Assembly: GCF_009729415.1 (NCBI RefSeq)
Contig: NZ_MPKW01000033.1
Span: 62,001 to 126,000 of the forward strand
Reading direction: 5' to 3'
Origin: Mycolicibacterium sp. CBMA 234
GTDB taxonomy: Bacteria; Actinomycetota; Actinomycetes; Mycobacteriales; Mycobacteriaceae
Length of the DNA: 64,000 nucleotides
The notes under the pieces were generated by a model, which saw nothing but the letters and a program-made list of their open reading frames with translations, ran no database searches and was not told the DNA's origin. How positions within the stretch are numbered: position 1 is the stretch's first letter; each line of letters starts with the position of its first letter. Of the stretch, positions 24,770 to 33,511 are shown one piece after another. The position numbers and the translations under genes were made by a program.

Positions 24770-25921
24770 ATGACTGAGGCATACATCGTTGACGCCACCC
24801 GTACTGCTGTCGGCAAGCGTGGCGGCGCGCTGTCAGGCGAGCATCCCGCTGACATGGCCGCTCACGTGATCAAGACGGTCGTCGGCCGACACGACATCGA
24901 CCCAGCCGCGATCGACGACGTCATCTTCGGCTGCCTGGACAACATCGGTTCTCAAGCCGGTGACATCGCGCGGACCGCGGCGCTCGCCGCCGGACTGCCC
25001 GAGTCGGTGCCCGGCGTGACCATTGACCGCCAATGCGGATCAGCGCAGCAGGCGGTCCATTTCGCCGCGCAGGCTGTCATGAGTGGCACCAGCGACCTGA
25101 TTGTGGCCGGCGGTGTGCAGAAGATGAGCCAGTACCCCATCCTGAGCGCATTCAGCGCCGGCGAACCGTTCGGTTCAACCGATCCGTGGACCGGCTGCAA
25201 AGGATGGCAGGCGCGCTACGGCGATCAGGAAATCTCGCAGTTCCGGGGTGCGGAACTCATTGCCGCCCAATGGAAGCTGTCCCGTGAGGACAACGACCTG
25301 TTCGCCTTCACCAGCCACCAGCGGGCCCTGACGGCCATCGCCGCCGGATATTTCGCACGAGAGATCACCACCTACGCGGGTCTGAGCGTCGACGAAGGCC
25401 CCCGGGCCGACACCTCGCTGGAGAAGATGGCCGGTCTGCGGACCCTGGTAGAGGGTGGCGTGGTGACCGCCGGCGCGGCCAGCCAAATCTCCGACGGGGC
25501 CGCGGCGCTGCTGATCGCGTCGCAGGACGCTGTCGACCGCTTTGGGTTGACCCCACGCGCGCGGATCCACCACATGTCGGTCCGCGGTGCCGATCCCGTC
25601 ATGATGCTGACCGCACCGATTCCGGCGACGCAGCACGCCCTGAAACGTGCGGGCCTGACTATCGAAGACATCGACACCGTCGAGATCAACGAAGCGTTCG
25701 CCCCAGTCGTCTTGGCATGGCTCGCCGAGCTGAACGCCGACCCGGCGATGGTGAACCCCAATGGCGGAGCCATCGCCTTGGGCCACCCGATCGGCTGCAC
25801 GGGCGCGCGTCTGATGACGTCCATGTTGCACGAACTGGAGCGCACCGGCGGCCGCTACGGGCTGCAGACCATGTGCGAGGGCGGCGGACAGGCCAACGTC
25901 ACCATTCTGGAACGACTGTAA
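24770..25921 (+). CDS. Acetyl-CoA acetyltransferase (thiolase)
   Basis: 383 aa of the degradative thiolase family. The acylated Cys is C89 (DRQCGSAQQA); NEAFAPV and GGAIALGHPIGCTGAR supply the catalytic His and second Cys. It releases acetyl-CoA (or propionyl-CoA) from a 3-ketoacyl-CoA. No Shine-Dalgarno lies between the operator and the ATG, suggesting a near-leaderless mRNA. The acyl-CoA dehydrogenase gene starts 3 bases after the stop, so the two form an operon. Confidence 0.92.
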   Translation: MTEAYIVDATRTAVGKRGGALSGEHPADMAAHVIKTVVGRHDIDPAAIDDVIFGCLDNIGSQAGDIARTAALAAGLPESVPGVTIDRQCGSAQQAVHFAAQAVMSGTSDLIVAGGVQKMSQYPILSAFSAGEPFGSTDPWTGCKGWQARYGDQEISQFRGAELIAAQWKLSREDNDLFAFTSHQRALTAIAAGYFAREITTYAGLSVDEGPRADTSLEKMAGLRTLVEGGVVTAGAASQISDGAAALLIASQDAVDRFGLTPRARIHHMSVRGADPVMMLTAPIPATQHALKRAGLTIEDIDTVEINEAFAPVVLAWLAELNADPAMVNPNGGAIALGHPIGCTGARLMTSMLHELERTGGRYGLQTMCEGGGQANVTILERL

Positions 25922-25924
25922 TCC

Positions 25925-27076
25925 ATGAAGCGCTCGCTCTACACCGCCGATCACGAGGCGTACCGCGGCACCGTCCGGGAGTTTCTCGCCCGAGAAGTTG
26001 TTCCGCATCAACATGATTGGGATCACGACCGATGGATCGACCGCGGCGTTTTCGCCCGCGCCGCCAAGGCCGGGATCTATGCACTACAGATCGGCGAGCA
26101 GTACGGCGGCGCGAATGAATCCGACTACCGCTATCGGATGGTGGTGTGCGAGGAGATTGCCCGGATCAACGCGCTGTCGTTCGGTCTGACCGTCAGCCTG
26201 CAGGACGACCTGGTCCTGCACTATCTACTCGACCTGACCAACGACGAGCAGAGGCAGCGTTGGCTACCTGGGTTCGCCACCGGCGAGATCATCGGGGCGC
26301 TGGCGATGACCGAACCCGGCGCAGGCAGCGACCTGAGGGGCATGCGTACCGCGGCGACTCGCGACGGCGATACGTGGATTCTCAACGGGCAGAAGACATT
26401 CATCTCCAGCGGCATCATGTGTGACCTGGTGGTGGTGGCTGCGCGTACCGATCCGGCGGCGGGCTCGCGCGGGTTCAGCCTGTTCGTGGTCGAACGCGAT
26501 ACGCCGGGTTTTGAACGTGGCCGCAAGCTGGACAAGATCGGGCTTCCCGCGCAGGACACCGCAGAGCTGTACTTCCGCGACACTGTGGTGCCGGCGGCAA
26601 ATCTGCTCGGCGAGGCCGGGATGGGGCTGCAGTATCTGATGAGCCATCTGCCGCGCGAACGCCTCGGCGTCAGCGCCAAGGCCATCGCCACAACCCGCGC
26701 AATCTTCGGCCAAACCGTCGAATACTGCCGGCAGCGCGAGGCATTCGGCGCTCCCCTGACCGACAAACAACACATCCGATTCGAGCTCGCCGAGATGTCG
26801 ACGGAGATCGATATCGCAGAGTCCTACGTCGATCGTTCGGTGTTGGCCTACAACGCCGGTGAACTGAGCGCCATCGACGCCGCGAAGGGCAAATGGTATG
26901 TCAGCGAGTTGCAGAAGCGAGTGGTCGACCGCTGCCTGCAACTTCACGGCGGCTACGGCTATATGACCGAATACCCGGTTGCCCGTGCGTATCTGGATAC
27001 CCGCATCCAGACGATCTACGGCGGCACCACCGAAATCATGAAGGAGATCATCGGTCGCGACATCGCGGCCAGTTGA
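25925..27076 (+). CDS. Acyl-CoA dehydrogenase
   Basis: 383 aa, full length for the family. ALAMTEPGAGSDLRGM is the FAD/substrate signature and LQLHGGYGYMTEYPVAR the C-terminal signature. In the segment where medium-chain enzymes carry the catalytic Glu (YEGT), this protein has YGGTTEIMKE. Like isovaleryl- or long-chain-type enzymes, it must use a Glu elsewhere. It introduces an alpha-beta double bond into an acyl-CoA. Cotranscribed with the thiolase and convergent with the CoA-transferase gene. Confidence 0.92.
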   Translation: MKRSLYTADHEAYRGTVREFLAREVVPHQHDWDHDRWIDRGVFARAAKAGIYALQIGEQYGGANESDYRYRMVVCEEIARINALSFGLTVSLQDDLVLHYLLDLTNDEQRQRWLPGFATGEIIGALAMTEPGAGSDLRGMRTAATRDGDTWILNGQKTFISSGIMCDLVVVAARTDPAAGSRGFSLFVVERDTPGFERGRKLDKIGLPAQDTAELYFRDTVVPAANLLGEAGMGLQYLMSHLPRERLGVSAKAIATTRAIFGQTVEYCRQREAFGAPLTDKQHIRFELAEMSTEIDIAESYVDRSVLAYNAGELSAIDAAKGKWYVSELQKRVVDRCLQLHGGYGYMTEYPVARAYLDTRIQTIYGGTTEIMKEIIGRDIAAS

Positions 27077-27100
27077 TCCACGGGCACACCGCGTGCTGGT

Positions 27101-28279
27101 TCAGTCGCCCCGCGCGAACAGATCGGTGATCATTGCGCGGCGCTCGGACCAGTCCGCGCTCCGCAAATCGACGTAACCGTGTTCGGTAACAATGATTTCC
27201 ACGTCGTGGGCGGGCGTCGAGGCGGGCCTGCTGAGCTGTTCCACCAGCGGTGAGCGGCCGTTGAACCGAGTCGGCACAGCAATAATCGACAGCCCCGACG
27301 GATTCAGCCGTGCCGCAGTGCAGTAGTCGGGGTGCCCTCCGATACCGCCCACTACCTTCTCGCCGACGCCTTCAACATTGATCTGTCCGAACGGATCGAT
27401 CTCGATAGCCGTGTTGACCGCGACGAACGGCGCACCACGAGAGAGCCGGCTCACGTCGTGACTGTGCTCGATGCCGCGCAGTATCGGGCGGCCCTCGGCC
27501 CACCGGTACAGTTCGCGGCTGCCGAGGAGGTAGGTTGCCGATGGCGACCCCACGAGCAGTCCGCGACGGTCCAGATCGATCACCGCGTCGGTCAGCAGGC
27601 CGGTATCGATGCGCAGGGGATTCGTGGTTCGCTGCAGTAGCGCAGTGCCGAGCTGTCCCGGGCCGTACTGCACGCTCGCGCCTGGCGGGATGAGTTGCAG
27701 AACCTGATCGGCCAGCTCGTAGTGAATGGGATCGGGTGCGCGCGAAGGCACTTCGGCTGGTGGCTCCCCGGTGTGGCCGACCACCGTCACCCTGCCCCGG
27801 TCAACGGCGGGCTCCGCACTCGCCGAGCCTGCGGCGTCGTCGACCACAGCCCACACCGACACACCGGCATCTACCAACGCTTGCTGCCATGACACCTCGG
27901 TACAGAACTGCAGGCCCGCGCCACGCGGAGCCATGCGGGTGATCAGCGCATCGGGCCGCAGGTGGCCAGTCAGTAGGGCTGGAATTGCGGCCATGCTGAC
28001 CGGCACGGATCGCGTTGCCGGGTTGGGCAGCAGACCACGCACGCCCCAGCCCGGCATCAGGGTGAAGATGCGGGTGAACGCGTTCGGATCGAGTCCACGG
28101 GGAGCTACCGGGCTCCAGCCGAGAATCACTGATACCGAACGCCTTTCGAGGGCGAACGCGGTAAGGGCCTCACCCAGAGTGGTGCCGTCATCCAGGAGGT
28201 CGACCGCTCCGACCCCGTCGCCCACCGCGATCGTGACGTCCGCGCCGGGCAACCGACCCAGCATCGTCGCGATTGTCAT
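27101..28279 (-). CDS. Acetyl-CoA hydrolase/transferase-family CoA-transferase
   Basis: 392 aa, family I-like CoA-transferase of the AcH_transf group (4-hydroxybutyrate or propionyl-CoA:succinate type). The C-terminal half has FVAVNTAIEIDPFGQINVE, which holds the Glu expected to form the CoA thioester, GGIGGHPDYC, and TEHGYVDLRSADWSERR. It should move CoA between a pathway acid and acetyl-, propionyl- or succinyl-CoA. It is the last gene of a six-gene leftward operon, 60 bases after the CitE-like gene. The N-terminal half is shorter than in typical members (about 430 aa). Confidence 0.82.
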   Translation of the reverse strand: MTIATMLGRLPGADVTIAVGDGVGAVDLLDDGTTLGEALTAFALERRSVSVILGWSPVAPRGLDPNAFTRIFTLMPGWGVRGLLPNPATRSVPVSMAAIPALLTGHLRPDALITRMAPRGAGLQFCTEVSWQQALVDAGVSVWAVVDDAAGSASAEPAVDRGRVTVVGHTGEPPAEVPSRAPDPIHYELADQVLQLIPPGASVQYGPGQLGTALLQRTTNPLRIDTGLLTDAVIDLDRRGLLVGSPSATYLLGSRELYRWAEGRPILRGIEHSHDVSRLSRGAPFVAVNTAIEIDPFGQINVEGVGEKVVGGIGGHPDYCTAARLNPSGLSIIAVPTRFNGRSPLVEQLSRPASTPAHDVEIIVTEHGYVDLRSADWSERRAMITDLFARGD

Positions 28280-28339
28280 GTGCTCCCCCGCCGCGTGCTC
28301 ATTGTGCCTCGATTTCCTTGCACTCGTTGCGCGCGAGCG

Positions 28340-29233
28340 CTACTCGACGCGAGCTCGGGCCATCAGCCGGGCCGCCCTGTCGATCACCGGTTTGTCGACC
28401 ATCCGTCCGTCGACGAGGCAGGCTCCACCATCACAGGCTGCGACGGCGGCCAGCACCTGCTGCGCCCAGGCTTGTTCAGCGGGCGAGGGCTGGAATTGCG
28501 CATTGACGATCGGTACCTGGCGGGGATGAATACAGAGCTTGCCGCCGAACCCGACTCGCGCCGCGCGGGACGCATCAGCGGCCACCGACTCGTCTTCGTG
28601 CACAACGGTACTCACGCCGTCCCACGGCGCCGGTTGACCGGCGGCAGCAGCCGCCAGCACGAGCGTGCTCCGGGCATGAAGCAGCGCTTGACGATCGTCG
28701 GGGTCGATACCCAGCTCGGCACTGAGGTCGATACTGCCGAAGGCCGCCCTGACCACCGGTTCGCACGCGCAAATCTCCGCGGCCCGTTGGATACCCGCCG
28801 CGGTCTCGATGAGCGCGATCACCGGCGTAGCCGGAGCCAAATGCTCAGCGACGGTTGTCACGTGCTCGGCACTGTGGGTCTTCGGCAGCATGACGGCGCA
28901 GGGGTACCGGGACACCATTGCGATGTCGGCGGCGAACCAAGCGGTGTCCGTCGCATTGATCCGGACGATGACCTGCGGGCTCGTGCTGAGCCGGCGATCT
29001 ACGGCATCGCGGGCGGTGCTCTTCGCATCGGGCGCCACGGCGTCCTCTAGGTCGAGAACAATCAGGTCGGCGCCGCTGGCTGCCGCCTTTGCAAACCGGT
29101 CCGGGCGGTCGCCGGGCACGAACAAGACACTGCGGGCATCGGCCAGGTTCTCGATGAGCCGGCTCAGGGCGCCACCGCCGGCTGATGATTGGCAACGATC
29201 TTGTCCACCACCAGCTTTGCGGTTTCCGCGCAC
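28340..29233 (-). CDS. CitE-like HpcH/HpaI-family CoA-ester lyase
   Basis: 297 aa as drawn. SVLFVPGDRPDRFAKAAASG, LIVLDLEDAV (metal site), VRINATDTAW, ALIETAAGI and GKLCIHPRQV are hallmarks of the CitE/malyl-CoA lyase family. It cleaves or condenses 3-hydroxy or beta-methylmalyl-type CoA esters with Mg2+. The homologous part begins only at residue 23 (LSRLIENL). The ATG at 29233 therefore adds 22 unlikely residues overlapping the preceding gene by 70 bases. A CTG at 29167, overlapping that gene's stop as CTGA, fits homology better. The mesaconyl-CoA-hydratase-like MaoC at 22834 could be its partner. Confidence 0.83.
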   Translation of the reverse strand: MRGNRKAGGGQDRCQSSAGGGALSRLIENLADARSVLFVPGDRPDRFAKAAASGADLIVLDLEDAVAPDAKSTARDAVDRRLSTSPQVIVRINATDTAWFAADIAMVSRYPCAVMLPKTHSAEHVTTVAEHLAPATPVIALIETAAGIQRAAEICACEPVVRAAFGSIDLSAELGIDPDDRQALLHARSTLVLAAAAAGQPAPWDGVSTVVHEDESVAADASRAARVGFGGKLCIHPRQVPIVNAQFQPSPAEQAWAQQVLAAVAACDGGACLVDGRMVDKPVIDRAARLMARARVE

Positions 29234-30483
29234 GCGGTGGTCCCGCCATTGGCGTATTCCTTCACCCCGTCGCCGACGTTCCAGAGGCCGGCGAACGGCG
29301 TGTCATGAGGCAAGTCGAATCCGGCGACGGCACGCTGTGGCGGCCAGCCATCGCGGGTGACCGCGATGTTGAGAATGCGGGCGCGCGCATCGAAGTTCTC
29401 GATGTTGTCGCGTAGGTCCTGCAGGAGAAACTCGGTTTCCGCGGCTTCGTCGAAGTCCCCGGTCGGGTTTTCCGGCACCGCAGTTCCCACGTACAGATTC
29501 CAGCCACTCGGCGCCATCTCCGGGCAGACGTCGGTGAAGTTGGCGATGTATGCGAGTCGGCGTGACTTGGCGAAGCTGAGCATGCCCGGGACGTCGATAA
29601 GCCGGTCCTGGCTGGCGAAGTTGACCGTGACCATGGCAGTTGGACGGTCTGCGCGTTTGACCATCTCCTGGTAGTCCGCCGGCACGTTGTCGGCTCCGAT
29701 CAGAGCTACCGTCGCGGCCGGGCCGATATCGCTGACGACGACAGGTGCGTTGATCCGCAACGGTTCTCCGCCGCGGCTGACCTCAACACCGACAGCCCTG
29801 TCGCCGTCGGTGATGATCTTGGTGACCTTGGTCGACAGCCACACCTCTCCCCCACGGTCTTCGACCGCGGCCGCCAACGCTTTCCACAGCCCGATGGTGC
29901 CTTCGGGGTGGAATCCGAATCGCTTGAAGGCACTCTTGCGGGTGAAGTAGGTCAGGAAGACCCGAGCCGGGAGATCTTCGGAGCCCACGGCGAACACCGA
30001 TGCACACATGTTGCGAAAGATGCCGTGTACACCTTCGTTTTTCGTGTACTTCGACACCCAGTCCGCGGTGGACAATTCATCTTCGGGCAAGCCGGAGTCA
30101 TTGCGGGCGGCACCGATGCCCTTCACTAGTTTGGCCCCCTGCCGGGTCAGCTTGCCGAGCAGAAACCCCCAGCCTCCGCCGGTGACGTCGACGTCCTTGC
30201 CTGCGATGCGGTACAGGATCGGCGGCTTGGGCTCGCGGATGTCAAAGCGGGCACCGACTTCCTCACAAGTCTGCTGCGTGATCCCGCCGACCTCGATGAC
30301 GATGGCACCGTTATTGACTTTGAATCCGTCGATGTCATCGGTCGACGCGCGACCACCGACTTTGTCGAGGCTCTCTACCACCAGGGTGCGGAATCCCTGG
30401 TGAGTGAGGCGCGCGGCGGTGAACAGTCCACCGGCGCCGGCGCCGATGACGACAGCGTCATAGTTAAGTTCGGATGTGGTCAT
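29164..30483 (-). CDS. FAD-dependent oxidoreductase (phytoene-desaturase-like)
   Basis: 439 aa. The N-terminal dinucleotide motif VIGAGAGGLFTAARL is followed by VVESLDKVGGRAS, as in amine oxidases and phytoene desaturases. The C-terminal FAD segment is GLWNVGDGVKEYANGG. Members oxidise or saturate isoprenoid and ring systems; the substrate here is unknown. One possibility is re-aromatisation or desaturation of a ring intermediate. It is the fourth gene of the leftward operon, 29 bases after the acyl-CoA dehydrogenase gene; its stop overlaps the probable start of the CitE-like gene. Confidence 0.82.
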   Translation of the reverse strand: MTTSELNYDAVVIGAGAGGLFTAARLTHQGFRTLVVESLDKVGGRASTDDIDGFKVNNGAIVIEVGGITQQTCEEVGARFDIREPKPPILYRIAGKDVDVTGGGWGFLLGKLTRQGAKLVKGIGAARNDSGLPEDELSTADWVSKYTKNEGVHGIFRNMCASVFAVGSEDLPARVFLTYFTRKSAFKRFGFHPEGTIGLWKALAAAVEDRGGEVWLSTKVTKIITDGDRAVGVEVSRGGEPLRINAPVVVSDIGPAATVALIGADNVPADYQEMVKRADRPTAMVTVNFASQDRLIDVPGMLSFAKSRRLAYIANFTDVCPEMAPSGWNLYVGTAVPENPTGDFDEAAETEFLLQDLRDNIENFDARARILNIAVTRDGWPPQRAVAGFDLPHDTPFAGLWNVGDGVKEYANGGTTACAETAKLVVDKIVANHQPAVAP

Positions 30484-30511
30484 TGCCTAATCTCCCGAAA
30501 TACGTTGCGGT

Positions 30512-31672
30512 TCAGTAGGACCGGGGCAGACCAAGGGAGGTCTGCGCAATGAAGTTGAGGACCATTTCGCGGCTGACGGGAGCAGTGCGCATCAGTCGCG
30601 TGACAAACCAGAGTTCGGAAAGTCCGTACTCGTGGGACAGGCCGTTGCCGCCGTGCGTCTGGATCGCCTGGTCGAGTGCCTTGAGAGCCGCTTCCGATGC
30701 CGCGAATTTGGCGATGTTGGCGGCTTCGGCCGCGGATTCACCGGCATCGAACAATGCGGCGCTGCGCGCGGTGGCGAGGCGGCTCAGCTCCACAGCGATG
30801 TGTGATTCGGCCAAGGGATGCGCGATGCCCTGGTGCGCTCCGATCGGTGTCGACCACACTTTCCGTTGCTTGGCGTATTCCGCGGCGCACGCGATGGCGT
30901 AGCGGCCGACGCCGCCACAGATGGCGCCGACCAGAATCCGTTCCGGGTTCAGGCCGTCAAAGACTTGCCGCAGACCGTCGCCGGCCTGTCCGATCAAAGC
31001 GTCTTCACCAAGTTCCACCCCGTCGAGGAACACGGTGAACTGCTTGTCCGGTGACACGATCGACGTCTCGATCTGCTGATACGTCAACCCCGGAGCATCG
31101 GTGGGCACGACGAACAGCGATAGTCGCGATTTCTCCGGAGTCGAATGATCCGCATCGCGCGCAACGATGAGCACTGCGTCGCACTGGTCGATGGCCGAGA
31201 TGTAGTACTTCGACCCGGACAGCACCCAGCCGGTCGCCGTCTTGCGGGCGGTGGTCTTCACGTTGTGGCTGTTGGACCCCGCATCGGGCTCGGTCAGACC
31301 GAAGGCCATCTTCCGGCTGCCGTCGGCGATCGACGGCAGCCAGCTCTGTTTCATATCCTCAGAAGCGTGGTGGGCCAGGATGTTTCCGCATATTGCGGGC
31401 GAGATGACCCAGATCAGCATCGGCATCCCGTGCGCGGCCAGCTCTTCGACGACAACCACGGCCTCGGCCATGCCGCCACCGCCTCCCCCGTATTGTTCGG
31501 GGAGGTGCAGTCCGAGCAGGCCGGCCGCACCGAGGTCCTTCCACAGTTCCTCGATATCGCCGCCGTCGCGGCCGCGTTGCAGAAAGTACTGCGGGCCATA
31601 ACGATTGGTGATGCTGGCGACGCTGTCACGAATAGCGCGGTGTTCGTCGGTGTCGTGGATGAGTCCGGCCAT
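30512..31672 (-). CDS. Acyl-CoA dehydrogenase (divergent C-terminus)
   Basis: 386 aa. LTEPDAGSNSHNVKTTA is the nucleotide-binding signature, and the family fold is clear throughout (AGLLGLHLPEQYGGGGG). The C-terminal region reads IQTHGGNGLSHEYGLSELW, then LMRTAPVSREMVLNF. The usual YxGT-E-I-M/Q segment is replaced by TAPVSREMV, so the catalytic base is non-standard. Similar FadE proteins occur in steroid and terpenoid clusters, often as heteromers; here no adjacent partner of the same type is present. The start follows 3 bases after the crotonase-fusion stop. Confidence 0.88.
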   Translation of the reverse strand: MAGLIHDTDEHRAIRDSVASITNRYGPQYFLQRGRDGGDIEELWKDLGAAGLLGLHLPEQYGGGGGGMAEAVVVVEELAAHGMPMLIWVISPAICGNILAHHASEDMKQSWLPSIADGSRKMAFGLTEPDAGSNSHNVKTTARKTATGWVLSGSKYYISAIDQCDAVLIVARDADHSTPEKSRLSLFVVPTDAPGLTYQQIETSIVSPDKQFTVFLDGVELGEDALIGQAGDGLRQVFDGLNPERILVGAICGGVGRYAIACAAEYAKQRKVWSTPIGAHQGIAHPLAESHIAVELSRLATARSAALFDAGESAAEAANIAKFAASEAALKALDQAIQTHGGNGLSHEYGLSELWFVTRLMRTAPVSREMVLNFIAQTSLGLPRSY

Positions 31673-31675
31673 GGT

Positions 31676-32887
31676 CTACCTTCCGGTGTAGGTGGGTGTG
31701 CGTTTGGCAGCGAACGCTTCGATCGCGTGCTTGGCGTCGGCGCTGTCGCCGGTGAGCTTGATACCCCGTGATTCGGCTGCGAAATGTGTTGGCAGGTCGT
31801 TGCGCCAGCTGTCGCGCAGCAGTGCCCGCATCGTGCCGAACGCGACTGTCGGGCCGGCTGCCAACTGGGCGGCGAGTTCAGATGCCCTGCTGCGTACGAG
31901 ATCGTCGGGAACGACCTCATTGACCAGTCCCCATTCGAGCGCCTCTTGCGCACCGATCGGAGTGTTACGCAGGTACGCCGCAGCGGCCCGGCGCGGGCCG
32001 ATCAGCTTTGGCAAATGCCACGTTCCACCGCCATCGCCCGACAGCCCGATCCCTGCAAACGCGGTCACGAATCTGGCGCCCTCAGCAGCGACAACGAGGT
32101 CCGCCGCGTAGACGTAGCCCAATCCGCCACCGGCGATCGCACCGTGCGCTGCGGTCACGATCGGCGCCTCGATGCGGCTGAGGATCTCAAAAGCCTGATG
32201 GAAGGGGGTGGTCATCTTGATGAACAGATTCCCGAATCCATCAGCACAGCCGCCCAGGAAGTAGCTGATGTCGCCGCCAACGGTGAGCGCCGGGCCGTTT
32301 CCACAGATCAGGACAGCGCGAACTTCCGGATCAGCGGCGATGCGGCGGGCCACTGTCAAAGTCTCTTGTCCCACACGTAAATCTATGGCGTTGCGGTGAT
32401 CGGGCCGGTTCAGACACATTGTCGCGACGCCGCGTTCGACGTGATAGGCGATGGTCTGCAAGCGCTCGGTTCCGTCCAGGGCGGCATGCCAAGCGGCGGT
32501 GTCGGTGAGCTGCTGCAGGGTGCGAATCCGGCCGTCGGCATCGAAACCGAGAATGTGGATGAACGCGGCGTCGAGTTCGTTTCCGGTCCGCCGGGCTGTG
32601 CCCAGGTACGTCCCGACCACCACCAGGCGGCCGTCCTGCAAGACCTGGAATTCGTCGGCGACCGCGCGGGCCTTGAAATGTTCGCCGATCCGCCACCACA
32701 ATCCGGCACACATGGCGTCGATGCCGACATGTTCACCCCCCATGCCCAGCGGGAGCCCATCTGCCGCGTGGCCGATGAAGGACGGGCTGAGCAGCCGGTC
32801 GATACCGTCCCGGTCACCAGTCGCGAGTGCCTGGTAGAGCTGCTTCGCCGCAACGACTTTCACGTCCAGGGACCGTTCAGCCGACAT
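31676..32887 (-). CDS. NTF2/SnoaL-like domain fused to enoyl-CoA hydratase/isomerase
   Basis: 403 aa in two parts. Residues 1-135 are a SnoaL-like domain (AAKQLYQALATGDRDGIDRLLSPSF, FHILGFDADGRI-like end). Residues about 145-403 are a crotonase (VATMCLNRPDHRNAIDL, AAHGAIAGGGLGYVYAADL). At the active site GLSGDGGGTWHLPKLIG carries the Asp typical of PaaG-type isomerases in place of the hydratase Glu. ATG 32887 is chosen: it overlaps the end of the MaoC gene by 11 bases. The longer frame (to 32929) adds 14 residues without homology. The fusion is unusual and suggests that both steps act on one CoA ester. Confidence 0.83.
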   Translation of the reverse strand: MSAERSLDVKVVAAKQLYQALATGDRDGIDRLLSPSFIGHAADGLPLGMGGEHVGIDAMCAGLWWRIGEHFKARAVADEFQVLQDGRLVVVGTYLGTARRTGNELDAAFIHILGFDADGRIRTLQQLTDTAAWHAALDGTERLQTIAYHVERGVATMCLNRPDHRNAIDLRVGQETLTVARRIAADPEVRAVLICGNGPALTVGGDISYFLGGCADGFGNLFIKMTTPFHQAFEILSRIEAPIVTAAHGAIAGGGLGYVYAADLVVAAEGARFVTAFAGIGLSGDGGGTWHLPKLIGPRRAAAAYLRNTPIGAQEALEWGLVNEVVPDDLVRSRASELAAQLAAGPTVAFGTMRALLRDSWRNDLPTHFAAESRGIKLTGDSADAKHAIEAFAAKRTPTYTGR

Positions 32888-33329
32888 AGCGCACAATCGA
32901 TTCGATGACGGCCGCCGGTTTGGACACACCGTCGATCTCGACGGTGGTGATGAGCTTGGCCTGGACCGCGGACCCCAACGTGGTCACCTGATCGATGCGG
33001 GAACGGGCACGCACCTTGGCGCCGACGGGCACCGGGCTGATGAAGCGCACCTTGTCGAACCCATAGTTGATCGCCATTGCCACACCGTCGACCCGATACA
33101 GCGCGTGCATGAATCGGGGTAACAGCGACAACGTGAGCAGTCCGTGGGCGATGGTGCCGCCGAACGGACCATCGACGGCACGCGCAGGATCGACATGAAT
33201 CCACTGGTGGTCGTCGGTGGCATCCGCGAACTGATCGACACGGTGCTGGGTGACCTCGAGCCAGTCCGTCGGGCCGAGCTCCTGCCCGGCTGCCGCCGTG
33301 AAAGCCTCGAGGTTCGCAAAGATTTCCAT
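32877..33329 (-). CDS. MaoC-like (R)-enoyl-CoA hydratase
   Basis: 150 aa single hot-dog protein of the R-hydratase group. The hydratase-2 motif DATDDHQWIHVDPARA, followed by GPFGGTIAHGLLTLSL, has the catalytic Asp and His. It hydrates a trans-2-enoyl-CoA to the (R)-3-hydroxy form. It is the first gene of the six-gene leftward operon (32.9 kb to 27.1 kb). An AT-rich island site lies 65-84 bases upstream. Confidence 0.9.
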   Translation of the reverse strand: MEIFANLEAFTAAAGQELGPTDWLEVTQHRVDQFADATDDHQWIHVDPARAVDGPFGGTIAHGLLTLSLLPRFMHALYRVDGVAMAINYGFDKVRFISPVPVGAKVRARSRIDQVTTLGSAVQAKLITTVEIDGVSKPAAVIESIVRYVG

Positions 33330-33393
33330 TGGGTGGTTGTCCTTCTGCGGGGTAGGTGGACTAGCGGGCTGATCGGCCGATCTGGTAAGACCA

Positions 33394-33413
33394 TTTCAAA
33401 CCTTGATTCAATT
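33394..33413 (-). promoter_or_regulatory. AT-rich island operator, site 4
   Basis: TTTCAAACCTTGATTCAATT on plus (or its complement) matches the island consensus at 13 of 20 positions, including both ends. It lies before the leftward MaoC-led operon. Confidence 0.45.
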
Positions 33414-33458
33414 TGCCTGAGCTGCCCCATCTTGCGGCTAATGGCACACTAACACAGG

Positions 33459-33478
33459 TTTCTAGTTTCAATTAAATT
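33459..33478 (+). promoter_or_regulatory. AT-rich island operator, site 5
   Basis: TTTCTAGTTTCAATTAAATT lies 34 bases before the start of the metallo-hydrolase gene, in a stretch far more AT-rich than its surroundings. Confidence 0.55.
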
Positions 33479-33511
33479 AAATTGGACTGAGCCGACCACG
33501 ATGGAGGACCC

